Source: Myxococcus stipitatus (lineage in GTDB: Bacteria; Myxococcota; Myxococcia; Myxococcales; Myxococcaceae). Taken from it: DNA of 64,000 nt. Shown in pieces: positions 27,401 to 34,517 of the stretch. The notes beneath the pieces were generated by a model. It saw nothing but the letters and a program-made list of their open reading frames with translations. It did no database searches and was not told the DNA's origin. The translations under genes and the position numbers were made by a program. Numbering within the stretch: position 1 is the first letter of the stretch; every line of letters starts with the position of its first letter. The stretch is from assembly GCF_038561935.1 (NCBI RefSeq), contig NZ_CP102770.1, positions 1,302,001-1,366,000 of the forward strand, in the 5' to 3' direction.

Positions 27401-28761
27401 TGGCGGAGCTGGCCCGGCTGTGCGTGCTGAGCGAGGACGACGTCAACGCGGCGATGTACCAGCTGGAGATGCAGGGCACGGTGCTGCGCGGACAGTTCCG
27501 CCCTCGGGAAGCGCCGCTCGCGCCCGGAGAGACTCCCGAGCTGGAGTGGTGCGACCGGCGTCTGCTCCAGCGCATCCACCGGATGACGGTGGGGCGGCTG
27601 CGCCGCGAAATCGAGCCGCTGAGCGGGCGCGACTTCATGCGCTTCCTCTTCCGGTGGCACCACATGGAGGACGTGGAGGCGCTGCGCGGCTCCACGGGGT
27701 TCCTCAAGGCGGTGCGGTTGCTCCAGGGCTACGAGGCCCCGGCCTCCGCATGGGAGCGCTTCCTCCTGCCCGCGCGCATGCGGGGCTACACGCCGGACCT
27801 GTTGGAGCGGGCTTGCTACGGAGGCGAGGTGGCCTGGGGCCGGCTCACGATGAAGGAGCCGAAGCCCGTGGCGGGGCCTCGCCGGGGGGCGCCGGTGCCG
27901 CCGCCGGAGCCGGAGACGCCCGCGCCCACGCGCTCGCGGGCCTCGCCTACGCGCAATGCGCCGCTGACCTTCGCGCTGCGAGAGGACCTGGAGTGGATGC
28001 TCGTGGCGGCGCGGCCCCATGCGGTGCTCGCGGATGGAGACGTGTGGACGCCGCCGGACCTCAGCGTCGCCGCGAAGGACGTGGTGTCGGTGCTGGAGCG
28101 GCGCGGTGCGTGCTTCTTCCAGGAACTGGTGTCGCGAGCGCGGCGCCTGCCGTCGGAAATCGAGGACGCGCTGTGGGAGCTCGTCGCCCGGGGGCTGGTG
28201 ACGGCGGACGCGGTGCAGAACCTGCGCATCCTCCAGAGCCCCGCGCACCGCAAGCGCCAGAAGCTGTTGCAGCGAGGCGGCCCCGGACGCTGGAGCCTGC
28301 TCGCGCCCGCGGAGCCGAAGACCTCGGACGAGGTGCTGGACGGGCTGGCGCGCTTGTTCCTCCAGCGCTACGGCATCGTCTGGCGCGACCTGGTGATGCG
28401 CGAGGCACTGGCGCCCACGTGGCGTGAGCTGCTGTTCGTGTACCGGCGGATGGAGGCGCGAGGTGAGGTGCGCGGAGGACGCTTCGTCGCGGGCTTCGTC
28501 GGAGAGCAGTTCGCGCTGCCCGAGGCGGTGGACATGGCGCGTGCGGTGCGGCGGCAGCCTCCGTCCGGCGTGCGGATTCAAATCTCCGGCGTGGACCCGC
28601 TCAACCTCACGGGCGTGGTGACTCCCGGGCCGCGCGTGCCCGCCATGCCGAACAACGTCGTCACCTACGTCGACGGGGTGCCCGGGGGCGTGGATGCCCA
28701 GGCGGACGAGTCCGAGGACGAGGCCGGCGAGGACTCAGAGGGCGTCGCCCAGCCGAGCTGA
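24418..28761 (+). CDS. lhr: Lhr-type large ATP-dependent helicase
   Basis: The 1447-residue protein (ATG 24418 with a GGAGAGG site) matches the long Lhr family of about 1500 residues, superfamily 2 helicases that unwind DNA or RNA-DNA hybrids and act in DNA repair. Motifs are in order: Walker A APTGSGKT (about residue 58), PLKALGND, DEIHALARDKRGSH (Asp 183), SATQ, HHGSMARE, and QRVGRAGHH (372). The middle part (FAVESSPGDVFLLGSTAWRIQRV) and winged-helix region belong to the conserved Lhr core. The long C-terminal third, with further winged-helix repeats (VAELARLCVLSEDDVNAAMYQLEM) and a VFLQRYGIVWRDLV-like segment, is the Lhr C-terminal domain. It ends in an acidic tail. It is monocistronic and converges on the phosphoesterase gene with only 8 bases between. 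Confidence 0.93.
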   Translation: MPPQISLDFAAECEAHPALASFHPVVRRWFAERLGEPTRPQIEGWPLIQAGHDVLIAAPTGSGKTLTAFLAALDSLFRLALEGGLEDRTQVLYVSPLKALGNDVQKNLLQPLEELLTRARAEGYTPKDLRVQVRSGDTPASERSQMVRRPPHILITTPESFYLYLTAERARATLRGVRTVIVDEIHALARDKRGSHFTLSMERLKALTEVRPQLIGLSATQKPLDAIAGFLTGASHLECRKVEVGHLRPWDLTLEIPDAELSSLASHEMWGQVYDRLVALSGAHRTTLIFVNTRKMAERVAHDLGERLGEGLVAAHHGSMAREIRLAAEEKLKDGRLRVMVATASLELGIDVGNVDLVVQLGTTKAISVLLQRVGRAGHHKAAISKGILFAMTRDELVECAALLNAVREGDLDRVIIPQKPLDVLAQQVVAACACEEWDERALFSLFKRAHPYRDLTWEEYQSVLEVLSEGVADRRGRAGIHLHRDRVNQRLKGRRGVRITALTNGGAIPDTFTFSVTAEPEGKVVGTLDEDFAVESSPGDVFLLGSTAWRIQRVMGSTVVVEDARGAAPNVPFWRGEAPGRTDELSLQVGRLREDLLARDDAALFLEKDLRMPPPAVDALLGYLRLGRKMLDAMPSQNLVVAERFFDEAGGMQLIIHAPFGSRINRAWGMALRKRFCRSFDFELQAAATEDGILLSLGEQHSFPLADIFDFLHPDNVEEVLVQAVLQSPLFGTRFRWVATRALALNRMMSGKRVPPNLQRARSEDLLAAVFPAQVGCQDNHGGGDVELPDHPLVKQTMDDCLHESMDVEGLREVLRRMKDGRIRLEARDVPEPSVLSHAMIHSQPYTFLDDAPAEERRVRNVALRRAMPAEDAAAFGALDAAAIATVVEDASPPMRDEDELHDILLQWVLVRDTEVPRGLAEPLFQQGRVAWLELAGGRFLVAAERGSSVRVLFPDAVTVPPLPVLAHDRPMEREAAVLQVVRGRMENVGPTTVAELARLCVLSEDDVNAAMYQLEMQGTVLRGQFRPREAPLAPGETPELEWCDRRLLQRIHRMTVGRLRREIEPLSGRDFMRFLFRWHHMEDVEALRGSTGFLKAVRLLQGYEAPASAWERFLLPARMRGYTPDLLERACYGGEVAWGRLTMKEPKPVAGPRRGAPVPPPEPETPAPTRSRASPTRNAPLTFALREDLEWMLVAARPHAVLADGDVWTPPDLSVAAKDVVSVLERRGACFFQELVSRARRLPSEIEDALWELVARGLVTADAVQNLRILQSPAHRKRQKLLQRGGPGRWSLLAPAEPKTSDEVLDGLARLFLQRYGIVWRDLVMREALAPTWRELLFVYRRMEARGEVRGGRFVAGFVGEQFALPEAVDMARAVRRQPPSGVRIQISGVDPLNLTGVVTPGPRVPAMPNNVVTYVDGVPGGVDAQADESEDEAGEDSEGVAQPS

Positions 28762-28769
28762 GGCCCGGC

Positions 28770-29591
28770 TCACGCGGAGGGCAATCGACGCTCGAGCAGC
28801 ACCGCGCGGCTGTCCACGTTGAGGACCTGGACCCCGCTCGTCAGCGTGGCGAGCGGGGATTCCCAGTGGGCGTGGCCGCAGATGACCAGCAGGCCCGTGC
28901 ACTTCTGGACACATTCGCGGATGAGGGGGCTGCCGCGCAGGTCGGTGCCCTCGACGTTGGGGCCCTGGTGCAGCACCAGCAGCTCGGGGCGCGCGCGAAG
29001 GGTGTCGCGGAGCAGCCCCAGCTGAGCGGCCTCCTCGCGCCGACCCGGCTTGTCGGAGTTGCCGATGATGGAGCCCACGCCTCCGAAGCGCAGGCCCTCC
29101 AGCTCCACCACTTCTCCATCGAGCAGGTGGATGCCGGGACGCTGCTGGAAGCGGGTCTGCTCGCGTGGGCCGCCGAACGAGTCGTGATTGCCCGCGACGC
29201 CCACCACCCAGCGGAAGTACCGGGCGAAGGACTGCCAGACGGAGCGCACGTCGCCCGAGGCTCCGCGCACATTCGCGCCAGGGGCCGAGTACAGGTCCCC
29301 CGCGAGCACCACCCCCACGCTCCCCGGCGGCGGCAGCTCGCCCAGCTCTCCGAGCAGCGCGACCTCGTCGGCCAGCATCTCTCCGAGCAGCGTCATCTCG
29401 CCATCGAAGACCCGATGGGGCGCGACACCTTGCAGGTCGGAGAGCACGAGCAGCGCGGCGACATCGTCGGGGAGCACGTCCACCGTGCCGCGCAGCAGCG
29501 GGAACCAGGCGGTGCGGGTTCCACCCCGAGGCGCGGCCTCGAGGTAGGGCCAGCGTTGGCTGGGGGATTCATCCAGGGTCAGGATTCGCAT
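28770..29591 (-). CDS. Calcineurin-like metallophosphoesterase with variant first motif
   Basis: This 273-residue protein carries the signature blocks of the metallophosphoesterase superfamily in order: SDLQG near residue 51 (usual D-x-H, here Gln in place of His), GDLYS (about 96), GNHDS (about 135), LHQGPN (about 208) and GHAHW (about 238). The two-metal centre therefore seems mostly intact but one ligand differs, which could lower affinity for one metal. Substrates of the family range from phosphoproteins to cyclic nucleotides and cannot be predicted here. There is no signal peptide, so it is cytosolic. It follows the DUF420 gene on the same strand after 49 bases and converges on lhr. Confidence 0.85.
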   Translation of the reverse strand: MRILTLDESPSQRWPYLEAAPRGGTRTAWFPLLRGTVDVLPDDVAALLVLSDLQGVAPHRVFDGEMTLLGEMLADEVALLGELGELPPPGSVGVVLAGDLYSAPGANVRGASGDVRSVWQSFARYFRWVVGVAGNHDSFGGPREQTRFQQRPGIHLLDGEVVELEGLRFGGVGSIIGNSDKPGRREEAAQLGLLRDTLRARPELLVLHQGPNVEGTDLRGSPLIRECVQKCTGLLVICGHAHWESPLATLTSGVQVLNVDSRAVLLERRLPSA

Positions 29592-29640
29592 GAGCGCCCA
29601 GGTCGGGCGCCTCTCCGCGTTCCTGACACCGGGAGTCTGC

Positions 29641-30201
29641 TCAGAGGATGCTGGGCGCGCTGCCGCGCAGCATGAAGAACACCACCACGCCCGTCACCGA
29701 CACGTACACCCAGATGGGCGCCAGCCACCGCGTCACCTTGCGGTGGCGGGTGAACTCCTTGCGCCACGCGAAGTAGAACGCCACCAGCGCCAGCGGCACC
29801 ACGCCCATGGACAGCAGCACGTGGCTGGCCAGGATGCACAGGTACAGTCCTCGCCAGTCGCCCACGTAGCGCGTGTCGCCGTGTACGTAGTGGTACGCGA
29901 GGTAGCAGACCAGGAAGAGCGCCGACGCCGCGAAGGCCGCCACCATCAAGTACTGGTGCACGCGACGCGCGCCCTTCTTGATGGCCACCCAGCCCGCGAT
30001 GAGCAGCGCCGCCGCCGTCGCGTTGAGGCTCGCGTTGACGGCTGGCAGGAAGCGCAGATCCACGCCCTCCACCCCCGCGCGCTGCCCCAGCAGGATCCAC
30101 GCGATGAATGCGAGTGCGACTGCGGAGATAATGCCAGTGAAAATATAGAAGGCCCGGTCAGTGACGCGGGGTTCCAGCGATGCAGACGGCGCGTTCGACA
30201 T
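29641..30201 (-). CDS. DUF420 (YozB/CtaM-like) integral membrane protein
   Basis: The 186-residue protein has five predicted transmembrane helices. The family pattern is clear: LPAVNASLNATAAALLIAGWVAIKKG, then ARRVHQYLMVAAFAASALFLVCYLAYHY, LCILASHVLLSMGVVPLALVAFYFAWRKEFTRHRKVTRWLAPIWVYVSVTGVVVFFML. Conserved His in VHQ, YHY, ASH and RHR could bind a metal or heme. In Staphylococcus aureus, a member (CtaM) is needed to mature an aa3-type terminal oxidase, which would put the protein at the inner membrane as an oxidase assembly factor. No oxidase gene is in this window. The start ATG 30201 diverges from the exported-protein cluster at 30372. Confidence 0.88.
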   Translation of the reverse strand: MSNAPSASLEPRVTDRAFYIFTGIISAVALAFIAWILLGQRAGVEGVDLRFLPAVNASLNATAAALLIAGWVAIKKGARRVHQYLMVAAFAASALFLVCYLAYHYVHGDTRYVGDWRGLYLCILASHVLLSMGVVPLALVAFYFAWRKEFTRHRKVTRWLAPIWVYVSVTGVVVFFMLRGSAPSIL

Positions 30202-30264
30202 GAGGGCCTATCTCTCGCGTCGCGCGCCCTGATGCAACCAAGGCCGTCTCATCTTCCAATGAAA

Positions 30265-30276
30265 CCGACATGTCGG
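30265..30276. promoter_or_regulatory. 12-base perfect palindrome in a divergent, locally AT-rich region
   Basis: CCGACATGTCGG is a perfect inverted repeat in the 170-base gap between the DUF420 gene and the five-gene exported cluster. An AT-rich stretch (about 30276-30330, including AAAAAATTA and TTGCATACT) follows, unlike most of the window. It is a candidate operator with promoter sequence between it and the GTG at 30372. Confidence 0.35.
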
Positions 30277-30371
30277 ATGAACGAAAAAATTAGCCTGACT
30301 GGATTCTCACCCTGTAATTCTTGCATACTCCGTTCCAGTCGCCCCCGACATTTCCTCTCCGGAGGTCCCCC

Positions 30372-32420
30372 GTGCTCGCCGAGCGTTGCCTCGCCATCAT
30401 GGCTGGCGTCGCCTTGTTACTGGCCCAACCTGCTTCCGCCCAAGAGGCGGCGGTTTGTGCGCCCGTCGCGAAGGTTCGTCCCGAAAGACATTTGAGGCAG
30501 CTCACCCTTGACCTGCTCGGCCGACCTCCCACGTGGGAGGAGTACAAGGCGGTCCAGGCCAAGGGGGCGGTGTCGCAGGAAGACATCCGCGCGATGATGG
30601 GCACGGAGGCGTTCTACACGCGCGTGCGCAACTTCCACCGCGCGCTCTTGCGCTCCAACATCAGCGCCAGCGTCTTCAACAACGGCAACTCGCGGCTGGG
30701 TGGCAACGGCAACACGACTCCGTTCGGCTTCGCGAACAACCCCACCGTGTCGCTGCGCGGAACCAACAACCAGACGTGCAACGCCGAAATCGAGCAGAGC
30801 ACGTGCCAGACGACGACGCAGGACCCGCACATCTTCGATGTGTTCCCGGTGCCGGGGCGCAAGTGCCATGACGACATGGGCGTGCCCATGCCCGTCAGCT
30901 TCGACTACGACACGAACTTCTACACGTGCACGGAGCTGGGGGCCGCCACGGGGAACGTGGCGACGGACTGCGACGCGCTGAAGGTTGCGCCCACGGAGGC
31001 GAACCCGTGGCCCCGCTACCGCTACTTCTGTGACAAGCGCGTGGTGAGCGGCGCCACCAAGTCCTATCTGTGCCTGCCGGACAAGACCAAGAACACCACG
31101 GCCGCGCTGACGAAGGAGATCGAGGACGCCAACAAGTACGTGGTGTCCTTCGACCATCCGGACCCCGCATCGAAGCCCGCACTCACGACGCTGAAGCGCT
31201 GCACGCTGGACCTGAACCTGAACAACAACATCCGGGGCTCCTACGTCTCCTCCTCGCGCGGCTGCATCCAGCGCGAGGGCTACGTGACGAAGCCCGCGGG
31301 GTACTGGGCGCCCCCGGGGGCGCCGGCGACGGTGAAGGTGTGCGCCATCGAGGCCCAGGAGCGCGACTTCAACCCCTGGACGCGCGACTCGTGTGAGACG
31401 GCCCGCTTCGTCAACGACCGCAGCTGCGGGTGCGGCGTGGGAATGCGCCGCTGCGAGGTCCCCAACATCGGAGCCGTGCCGACGGACCCGCTGTACGTGC
31501 GCAACGTGCATGACCTGCGCGTGGCCGCCATCAACGAGGAGCCGCTGCGCATCGCCGAGTCGGTCGTCCGCCTGGACGAGCCCTACTACAACATCCTCAC
31601 CACGCGCCGCTCCTTCGTGAACGGCCCGCTGGCGGAGTACTTCCGTCAGCGCCAGGGCGTGGGCGTCTTCAGCATCACCGCGCCCGCGCCGGTGGAGACC
31701 ATCCCCGCGGTGCCGTACAACGACAGCAGCACGTGGAAGGAATACACCCGCGACGAGGCCCACTCCGGCGTGCTCACGACGCCGTCGTTCCTCTACCGCT
31801 TCCCCACGCACCGCGCCCGCGTCGCCGAGTTCTACGAGGCCTTCCTCTGCAAGACCTTCGTCCCTGGCCCGGAGGCGTCCCTGCCCGCGCCCGAGGATGC
31901 GTGCAACCGCGAGAACAACCTGGCCAAGCGCTGTGGCTGCAACTACTGCCACGCCACCATCGAGCCCACGGGCGCGCACTGGGGCCGCTACGCCGAGCGC
32001 GCCGCGCAGTTCCTGCCGCCCACGCAGTTCCCCCGGTTCGACCCGAAGTGCCGCGACTGCGCCATCAACGGCGACACCAACTGCGGCGGCGAGTGCAGCC
32101 AGTACATCATGCAGGCGTACGACGGCGACGGCGCCAGCAGCCTGGGCCTGCTCAAGACGTACCTGTACCGCACGCCCGACGAGGAGCAGAACATCGAGGC
32201 GGGCCCGCGACTCCTGGTGGAGCGCATGTACCAGTCGGGTGAGCTGGAGCGCTGCACGGTGAAGCGCGTGTGGAACGAGTTCCTCGGCCGGCCGATGACG
32301 GCGGAGGAGCAGCGGATGTACCTGGCCCCGCTCGCCAGCGAGTTCGCAAAGAGTGGCCACCGCTTCAAGACGCTCGTGGAGCGCGTGGTGTCCACCGACG
32401 CCTACCGGAGGATTGACTGA
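30372..32420 (+). CDS. Exported CxxCH protein resembling DUF1588-type proteins
   Basis: A GTG at 30372, six bases after GGAGG, gives 682 residues with a signal peptide (VLAERCLAIMAGVALLLAQPASAQ). An earlier ATG at 30321 has no ribosome site. After the cleavage point comes RPERHLRQLTLDLLGRPPTWEEYKAV, a segment seen at the start of planctomycete-type DUF1549/DUF1592 proteins. The C-terminal half has GVLTTPSFLYRFPTHRARVAEFYEAFLC followed by CNYCH (Cys 523, Cys 526, His 527) with TIEPTGAHWGRYAE. This resembles the DUF1588 segment in which CxxCH binds heme c or a metal. Many further Cys (about 25) suggest disulfides. The end (WNEFLGRPMTAEEQ...LVERVVSTDAYRR) is a DUF1585-like closing. The gene overlaps the next by one base (TGATG). 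Confidence 0.75.
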   Translation: MLAERCLAIMAGVALLLAQPASAQEAAVCAPVAKVRPERHLRQLTLDLLGRPPTWEEYKAVQAKGAVSQEDIRAMMGTEAFYTRVRNFHRALLRSNISASVFNNGNSRLGGNGNTTPFGFANNPTVSLRGTNNQTCNAEIEQSTCQTTTQDPHIFDVFPVPGRKCHDDMGVPMPVSFDYDTNFYTCTELGAATGNVATDCDALKVAPTEANPWPRYRYFCDKRVVSGATKSYLCLPDKTKNTTAALTKEIEDANKYVVSFDHPDPASKPALTTLKRCTLDLNLNNNIRGSYVSSSRGCIQREGYVTKPAGYWAPPGAPATVKVCAIEAQERDFNPWTRDSCETARFVNDRSCGCGVGMRRCEVPNIGAVPTDPLYVRNVHDLRVAAINEEPLRIAESVVRLDEPYYNILTTRRSFVNGPLAEYFRQRQGVGVFSITAPAPVETIPAVPYNDSSTWKEYTRDEAHSGVLTTPSFLYRFPTHRARVAEFYEAFLCKTFVPGPEASLPAPEDACNRENNLAKRCGCNYCHATIEPTGAHWGRYAERAAQFLPPTQFPRFDPKCRDCAINGDTNCGGECSQYIMQAYDGDGASSLGLLKTYLYRTPDEEQNIEAGPRLLVERMYQSGELERCTVKRVWNEFLGRPMTAEEQRMYLAPLASEFAKSGHRFKTLVERVVSTDAYRRID

Positions 32421-33094
32421 TGCGCCGCCTGCTCTTGACCGCCGCGCTCGTCGTCCTGAGCGCCGGCTGCAGCAAGTCCGAAGAAGCGAAGTCCGGCCCC
32501 TCGCAGGACGGGACGCTCGAGCCGGTGGCCAACCCCCACCAGCCCGGGGACTTCGAGCCGCTGCCGGACCCGGAAGCCCAGGGCGGCAGCGTGGGTCGTG
32601 CTCCGCGCCGGCTCACCGTCGCGCAGCTGGATGCCGCCATCCAGGAAGCCGTGGGCCGCCGCTGGGGCGGAAGCGACGGCATCGATGCTCGGGCCACGTC
32701 GCTGGGCCGCGCTGACTTCGCGCTGGTCGCCAGCGAGAACACCGAGCCGAACCTGGTGTTCGCCAAGTTCCTGGAGGACGGCGCGCGTGTCGTGTGTATC
32801 GGCCAGGCCGCGGACGAGGTGAAGCTGACGGACGCGTCCAAGCGGACGCTGTCGCGGACGCTCCCTGGCACATGGGATGACCTGCGCAAGCTGTCGAGCG
32901 CGCAGGTCAACGAGTTCCTGGTCTACAACTCGCTGCGCTTCTGGGGGGCCCCTCTGGAGGGCGAGGAACTGACGAAGTGGGCTCGCTTCTTCACCCAGGC
33001 GGCTGCCCGGGCGGAGACGGCCAAGCGGCGGTCGGATGTGTTGGCGGTGATGTGCATCGCCATGCTGACCGATTCGCGGTTCATCACCTACTGA
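32420..33094 (+). CDS. Predicted lipoprotein, second gene of the exported cluster
   Basis: The 224-residue product has a lipobox SAGC (Cys 17, MRRLLLTAALVVLSAGCSKSEE), a Pro/Glu-rich linker to about residue 55, and then a folded part beginning APRRLTVAQLDAAIQEAVGRRWGG, which resembles the helical opening of DUF1592-type or DUF1587-type domains (RRLT..E...AI). Its C-terminal half (TLSRTLPGTWDDLRKLSSAQVNEFLVYNSLRFWGAPLEGEELTKWARFF) is helical. The start overlaps the stop of the preceding gene (TGATG), and 17 bases separate it from the DUF1501 gene, so it is coupled to both. No enzymatic motif is seen. Confidence 0.75.
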   Translation: MRRLLLTAALVVLSAGCSKSEEAKSGPSQDGTLEPVANPHQPGDFEPLPDPEAQGGSVGRAPRRLTVAQLDAAIQEAVGRRWGGSDGIDARATSLGRADFALVASENTEPNLVFAKFLEDGARVVCIGQAADEVKLTDASKRTLSRTLPGTWDDLRKLSSAQVNEFLVYNSLRFWGAPLEGEELTKWARFFTQAAARAETAKRRSDVLAVMCIAMLTDSRFITY

Positions 33095-33111
33095 AGCGCG
33101 GAGTGACTCCG

Positions 33112-34512
33112 ATGAAGAAGAATCGGTTTGACGAGAATCACCGTCCAGAGCGCCGCACCTTCCTCAAGGCCGCGGCGGGATTCATGGGCTCCACGCTGTT
33201 CGGTGGGGTTCCCTTCCGGGCCTTCGCGCAGGCGGCCACGCTGGCGCCGGCCGACCGCTGCTTCGTCTTCGTGTACTTCAACGGCGGCTGGGACCAGCTG
33301 TTGGCCTTCGACCCGAAGGACCCGGATGAGTTCACCCCGGACCGCGCGGCCGAGACGCGCATCCTCCCGGGCTACAACCTCATCAACGACCCGGCGCGCT
33401 TCTCCGCGATTCCCCTGCGTCCGGAGCTGCCGGGCGTGGGCCGGTCCAACATCGACTTCGGTCCCGCGGTGGGTCGCCTGGCGAACCACTTCGACCTGAT
33501 GACGGTGGTGCGCGGCATCAACATGAACACGCTGGGCCATGAGGTGGGCTACCGCTACTTCCTCACCGGGAAGATGCCCATCGGCAGCGCGGCGCGTGGC
33601 TCCTCCACGGCGACGGAAATCGTGGGGCAGATGAAGCCCCGCGTGCCCATCTCCAACATCGCCTTCAACGTGGAGTCGTACAACGACCGCTACCCCGGCT
33701 ACGCCAACGCCCTGCGCGTCAGCCGCAAGGACGACCTGCTGCTCACGCTCAAGCCCAGCTCCCAGCTGCTGGACAGCGACATCGAGAAGCAGCTCACCGA
33801 CTTCCGCGGCCAGCCCATCACCTGCGAGCAGGCCGCCTACGGCGCGCGCGGCGTGGGCACCACGTACCAGAACAGCCGCGACCAGATGCACCAGGTGATG
33901 GCGCAGCAGATGGAGTCGTCGTTCCGCTTCGAGGCCAACAACGCGGAGATGGAGGAGGTCCGCCGCCGCTACGGGCTGGACCAGAGCGGCCGCTACGACA
34001 CCGAGGCGGGCCGCGCCGCGATGGTGGCCACCGCGCTCAAGAAGGGCATCGCCCAGTGCGTCACCATCAACCTCACGGGCGGCCTGGACACGCACTTCGG
34101 CTCGCAGCTCGTCCATGCCTCCAATCAGCGCCGGGGCTTCGACGCGCTGGCCAGCCTGGTGGATGACCTGCGTGCGTCCGACCACCCGAGCGGCGGGAAG
34201 TTCATGGACCACACCACCATCATGGTGTTCTCCGAGTTCTCCCGCACGCCGCTCATCAACAGCGCGGGCGGCCGTGACCACCACCTGTGCAACTCCTGCA
34301 TGCTCATGGGCGCGGGCGTGAAGCACAACTACGTCTTCGGCCGCAGCGGTGACATCGGCATGTCGCCGGGCACGTTCGACCTGCGCAACGGCGCGTCGGA
34401 CCCCAACGGCGAGAACATCTTCCCCGAGCACGTCATCGCCACGGTGTTGGCGTCGGCGGGCCTGGACTACAGCATCACCCGCGTGGAGCCCCTCCGCCCC
34501 ATCCTCGCCTGA
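33112..34512 (+). CDS. Tat-exported DUF1501-family protein
   Basis: The 466-residue protein starts with a twin-arginine signal (PERRTFLKAAAGFMGSTLFGG, residues 12-35), which fixes ATG 33112 as start rather than the upstream ATG. The body matches DUF1501, an alkaline-phosphatase-fold family: FVFVYFNGGWDQLLAFDP near the start, VVRGINMNTLGHEVG, NLTGGLDTHFGSQ, TTIMVFSEFSRTPLINSAGGRDHH and a closing P-EHVIATVLASAGLD. Members in planctomycetes and myxobacteria are usually next to heme-motif proteins with DUF1549/1553 or DUF1588/1592 domains; that partner is present here two genes upstream. Catalytic activity of the family has not been established as far as I know. It is folded in the cytosol before export, suggesting a cofactor or metal. 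Confidence 0.88.
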   Translation: MKKNRFDENHRPERRTFLKAAAGFMGSTLFGGVPFRAFAQAATLAPADRCFVFVYFNGGWDQLLAFDPKDPDEFTPDRAAETRILPGYNLINDPARFSAIPLRPELPGVGRSNIDFGPAVGRLANHFDLMTVVRGINMNTLGHEVGYRYFLTGKMPIGSAARGSSTATEIVGQMKPRVPISNIAFNVESYNDRYPGYANALRVSRKDDLLLTLKPSSQLLDSDIEKQLTDFRGQPITCEQAAYGARGVGTTYQNSRDQMHQVMAQQMESSFRFEANNAEMEEVRRRYGLDQSGRYDTEAGRAAMVATALKKGIAQCVTINLTGGLDTHFGSQLVHASNQRRGFDALASLVDDLRASDHPSGGKFMDHTTIMVFSEFSRTPLINSAGGRDHHLCNSCMLMGAGVKHNYVFGRSGDIGMSPGTFDLRNGASDPNGENIFPEHVIATVLASAGLDYSITRVEPLRPILA

Positions 34513-34517
34513 ATCGC

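Noticed and set aside
22657-28581. Minus-strand frame of nearly 2000 codons antisense to the kinase and lhr
   Set aside because: The translation is dominated by His, Arg, Gln, Leu, Val, Ala and Pro and covers two well-recognised genes on the other strand.
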